Shown one piece after another: positions 21,830 to 23,831 of a stretch of 23,831 nt of DNA. The stretch spans positions 1 to 23,831 of the forward strand of contig DAOUEN010000040.1 of NCBI GenBank assembly GCA_034430415.1, given 5' to 3'. Position numbers and translations under genes: made by a program. A model generated the notes under the pieces. The model ran no database searches, had not been told where the DNA came from, and saw only the letters and a list, made by a program, of their open reading frames with translations. Every line of letters begins with the position of its first letter. Positions within the stretch are counted from its first letter, which is position 1. The DNA comes from JADFUZ01 sp034430415 (GTDB taxonomy: Bacteria > Chloroflexota > Dehalococcoidia > GIF9 > AB-539-J10).

Positions 21830-22344
21830 TAGCCGGCTATCCTCCTTGCCCAGTCAGGGAACTTGCCGCACACGTCCTTATGGTCCCGGGGCATTGTTTC
21901 CAGGGCTTGTTTCTTGACGTTTATCCAGTGGACGTACAGGTCGTTCGTCTTCTCGTCCACCTCCACGCTCAGAGTGCCCGGGGTCAGGGTTATGGAGTTC
22001 GCCAGCAGAGTCAAGCTCAAGTCGTTGTCCAGCTTGGGAGATATCTTCACTATGCCCGGGTTGATCCTTCCGGTAATTACCCGGTAGACAACGTCGACGT
22101 TCGCCTTTGCCATCGCCGGCAGGAACACCACCACGAAGTAGTAGAGGAACAGAAACCATCTTCGGGGGTCAAGCATTCTGAAGCTCTTCTTGATGAACAT
22201 GTCCTTGACCAGTGCCCCTATGATGATGGCGAAGATAGCCCCGAAAATCAGCTCTTCCTTGCTCCACAGGAATAAGGGGCCGGAGGATGTGGTAAGAAGC
22301 AGGTACAGTAGAAAGGAGCAGACCGCAGTTACCAAGAATGCCAT
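21829..22344 (-). CDS. mbhA: Mrp-like subunit A (MrpE-like)
   Basis: A 171-residue MrpE-family protein, first gene of the operon. Two or more N-terminal helices are followed by YYFVVVFLPAMAKANVDVVYRVITG and the soluble segment NSITLTPGTLSVEVDEKTNDLYVHWINV, which are diagnostic of MrpE. GGGAG lies about 12 bases before the ATG. The gap upstream is 263 bases and holds a putative promoter and hairpin. The order E-F-G-(A)-B-C-D of Mrp types in this operon reproduces that of mbhA-H. Confidence 0.94.
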   Translation of the reverse strand: MAFLVTAVCSFLLYLLLTTSSGPLFLWSKEELIFGAIFAIIIGALVKDMFIKKSFRMLDPRRWFLFLYYFVVVFLPAMAKANVDVVYRVITGRINPGIVKISPKLDNDLSLTLLANSITLTPGTLSVEVDEKTNDLYVHWINVKKQALETMPRDHKDVCGKFPDWARRIAG

Positions 22345-22492
22345 TACTGCCGTTCACTCCCTGATCGGGCATGACCCGGTATGTTATGCCTATCGCCGCT
22401 GTGCTCCATATCGATAACAGTAATCACTCTGGCGCTCATAGCACGCGCTCACGTTCACCCATCTGTTGCGCAAACGCCCCGGCTACCAAGAA

Positions 22493-22519
22493 CTTCGCTG
22501 ACGCGCCCCGCCAGCGAAG
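22493..22519. repeat. Stem-loop in the mbh operon leader
   Basis: CTTCGCTG (22493-22500) and CAGCGAAG (22512-22519) are perfect 8-bp arms with an 11-base GC-rich loop. It lies just downstream of the predicted mbh transcription start, so it would be near the 5' end of the mRNA. No T-run follows in the minus direction, so it may protect the transcript or regulate it rather than end transcription. Confidence 0.5.
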
Positions 22520-22530
22520 AATTAACGGGC

Positions 22531-22559
22531 ATATTAAAACAGGGCCGAAAAAAAAGCAA
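22531..22559 (-). promoter_or_regulatory. Putative promoter of the mbh operon
   Basis: TTGCTT (22559-22554) and TAATAT (22536-22531) are 17 bases apart on the minus strand. The spacer holds a T-run. The leader to mbhA would be about 180 bases. No Rrf2-type operator is seen here. The remainder of 22345-22607 shows no gene. Confidence 0.45.
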
Positions 22560-22607
22560 GCGGTCGCCCCCAGAATTTGAGGAAAAATAGAGATTTCCCG
22601 GAGAGCC

Positions 22608-23108
22608 CTAGTGCTCACCGGCACTCTCCTTGCTTCTGTTCAGCTCGCCAAGGACCATATCCACCGCTTCCGGGATGCCCCGCTCTACCTCAGGGGTGCA
22701 TTTCTCGTCGAAGGTGGTCACATCCTCCGCTTCCACGGCCACTATGCTGATGGTTGACGGCATGGGCAGCCCCAGCCTTTCCCCCAGCTCCAGGGCGGTA
22801 ATCAGGTCCACCTGGTGCGGTGAACTCAGGTGCCTGGCCAGGGAGAAATCTGCCGGCTCCAGACGGTGTACCTGCCCCGCCTTCCCCTCCCCGGTCTGGA
22901 TGGCGTCGATGATAATGGCCTGCTCGAAACCGCTGATCGAGTCCAGTAGATTGAGACCGCCGCCGCTGGACTGAACCACCGTCACCTGGGAGTTCCCTAT
23001 CCTTTTCTCCACTTCCCGGGCTACCCTGATGCCCACTCCGTCATCGCTGAGGATGGGATTTCCCAGCCCCAGGACCAGCCTCCCGGTGCTACGCTTCATT
23101 GAGAACAC
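22608..23108 (-). CDS. Hydrogenase maturation protease, HyaD/HybD type
   Basis: A 166-residue nickel-dependent endopeptidase. It has GLGNPILSDDGVGIRVARE (metal-binding Asp), AIIIDAIQTGEGKAGQV (second Asp) and HLSSPHQVDLITALELG (His), the pattern of HyaD/HybD proteases for cytoplasmic or periplasmic hydrogenases, distinct from the HycI type at 13766. The GTG at 23108 follows TAGGG; an ATG at 23099 is an alternative. It lies 7 bases after metV, so it belongs to that operon rather than to mbh. Its partner hydrogenase is not in the window; a group 3 (Mvh-like) enzyme upstream is a guess. Confidence 0.9.
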   Translation of the reverse strand: MFSMKRSTGRLVLGLGNPILSDDGVGIRVAREVEKRIGNSQVTVVQSSGGGLNLLDSISGFEQAIIIDAIQTGEGKAGQVHRLEPADFSLARHLSSPHQVDLITALELGERLGLPMPSTISIVAVEAEDVTTFDEKCTPEVERGIPEAVDMVLGELNRSKESAGEH

Positions 23109-23115
23109 GGCGACC

Positions 23116-23763
23116 CTATTCGCTGACTCTGCCCGGTCTGGCCACCTGCCAGAAGTTCCTGGGCGGGCGGATCTCCTCCAGCACGGATAGCCTGTCCAGC
23201 TTCTCCAGTCTCTTGATTATCAGGTCCCAGGCGCAGTCCTTCTCCGGGTCAACCTCGCATTTGCCGTTGGCGGAACCTCCGCAGGGGCCGTTGAGCAGGC
23301 TCTTGGGGCATCTGGTAATGGGGCAGATGCCGCCGGTGAATTCCAGAATGCAGTCGCCGCAGGCGGCGCACCTCTCCTCGAGGGTGCCCGCCTCCCTCAG
23401 TTCCGCCCCGATGAACAGGGTGTTCTGGGCCGGGAAAACGGGCACGTCGGGCAGGACCTCGGCGATGGTCTGCACCCCCAGGCCGCAGGCCAGCGTGAGG
23501 ATAGCCTCCACGTCTTTCGTCTGGGGCTCAAGCGAGGTCAGCGCCAGGTAGGAATCGCACTGCTTGGCCACAGTGGTCGTGCTGATGTTTAGCTCCTTGC
23601 CTCTCAGCCTGCTGGCAAGCTCGATTATCTGGCCCAGCGTCCTGGCCTCCCTTATCCCCCGGGGTGGCTGGGTGCACCCGTCGCAGCCGGCAAGCAGCAC
23701 AGCCCTGTAGGGGGAGAGGAAGTCCAGGATCTCGTCCAGGGGTTTCTGGCTGGTTACTATCAC
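23116..23763 (-). CDS. metV: Methylene-tetrahydrofolate reductase C-terminal domain protein, MetV-like
   Basis: A 215-residue protein of the MTHFR_C family. The C-terminal half has CAACGDCILEFTGGICPITR (C132, C135, C138, C147) then RCPKSLLNGPCGGSANGKCEV (C152, C161, C169), which bind metal or Fe-S clusters; C27 and C30 (GCDGC) occur near the N-terminus. MetV forms a complex with MetF in acetogens and handles electron transfer to methylene-THF in the Wood-Ljungdahl pathway. The GTG at 23763 follows AAGGAGG and overlaps the upstream gene stop as GTGA. No metF is seen in the window. Confidence 0.9.
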   Translation of the reverse strand: MIVTSQKPLDEILDFLSPYRAVLLAGCDGCTQPPRGIREARTLGQIIELASRLRGKELNISTTTVAKQCDSYLALTSLEPQTKDVEAILTLACGLGVQTIAEVLPDVPVFPAQNTLFIGAELREAGTLEERCAACGDCILEFTGGICPITRCPKSLLNGPCGGSANGKCEVDPEKDCAWDLIIKRLEKLDRLSVLEEIRPPRNFWQVARPGRVSE

Positions 23764-23831
23764 TGCCCTGCCTCCTTCGAAAGCTCGCCCTCTATCCTTT
23801 CCTTGAATTGCTGCAGCTCTTCGTAGAAGGT
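23760..23831 (-). CDS. C-terminal tail of an unidentified protein (cut by window edge)
   Basis: The last 23 codons read TFYEELQQFKERIEGELS then KEAGQ and a TGA. The stop overlaps the metV GTG (GTGA), so this gene is the upstream neighbour in the same operon. The tail is a charged helix without a motif. MetF or a Wood-Ljungdahl/hydrogenase partner would fit the context, but the fragment cannot be identified. Confidence 0.6.
   Translation of the reverse strand, partial: TFYEELQQFKERIEGELSKEAGQ

Noticed and set aside
22409..22416. TATCGATA palindrome in the mbh leader, considered as a third Rrf2-type site
   Set aside because: It does not match CTTTATCA-N9-TGATAAAG in arms or spacing and is not placed next to the putative -10 box.
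22465..22474. TTGCGCAA palindrome in the mbh leader
   Set aside because: An isolated 8-bp palindrome is expected by chance in a window of this size and has no companion site.

Overview
The window reads as a chromosome segment of a strictly anaerobic bacterium with GC-rich DNA. Almost every gene is on the minus strand; only one hydrogenase maturation protease is on the plus strand. A tryptophan T-box leader and sigma70-type promoters (TTGACA, 17-18 bp spacers) rule out an archaeon. The mix of a Mrp-type membrane-bound hydrogenase, a MetV-type methylene-THF reductase subunit (Wood-Ljungdahl pathway), a minimal SUF system and a T-box-controlled trp operon suggests an uncultured Chloroflexota such as Dehalococcoidia. 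That placement is an inference; the sequence itself proves only an anaerobic bacterium.

Region 1 (1-3630): start of a trp operon, trpE-trpG-trpD-trpC (trpC cut by the window edge), transcribed leftwards with translational overlaps. A promoter and a complete Trp T-box with intrinsic terminator precede trpE. A 27-bp near-perfect palindrome lies inside trpE.

Region 2 (3674-9471): one long minus-strand gene run starting at an Rrf2-family regulator with its own promoter and a palindromic operator. It continues with nfu, a small zinc-ribbon protein, sufC and a single SufB/SufD-type scaffold (minimal SUF/SMS-like Fe-S assembly), then a membrane-anchored CARDB protein, a CoA-binding protein, NAD kinase (probable own, nearly leaderless promoter), a GNAT acetyltransferase and a NUDIX hydrolase.

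Region 3 (9495-13683): a sulfur/thiol redox operon. It encodes a CoA-disulfide reductase-rhodanese fusion, a lipoprotein with three PKD/Ig-like domains carrying regularly placed cysteine pairs, and a membrane protein joining a CPHC thioredoxin-like domain to a DsbD/CcdA-like core. Its promoter carries a second copy of the Rrf2-type operator at exactly the same spacing, so the Fe-S regulator probably also controls this operon.

Region 4 (13696-22559): a divergent hycI-type protease gene, then a complete 14-gene operon collinear with the archaeal Pyrococcus mbhA-mbhN operon: Mrp-like module (A-H), linker subunit I, and hydrogenase module J-K-L-M-N with intact NiFe ligands. It should oxidise ferredoxin, make H2 and move Na+/H+ across the membrane.

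Region 5 (22608-23831): a second, HyaD/HybD-type maturation protease, metV, and the tail of an unidentified upstream gene, probably the end of a Wood-Ljungdahl/hydrogenase operon entering from the right.

The most interesting signals are the two matched operators linking Fe-S assembly to sulfur/thiol redox, the cysteine-paired lipoprotein beside a DsbD-like partner, and the full Mbh operon next to an NSR-like enzyme, which recalls the hydrogen/sulfur switch of Thermococcales.
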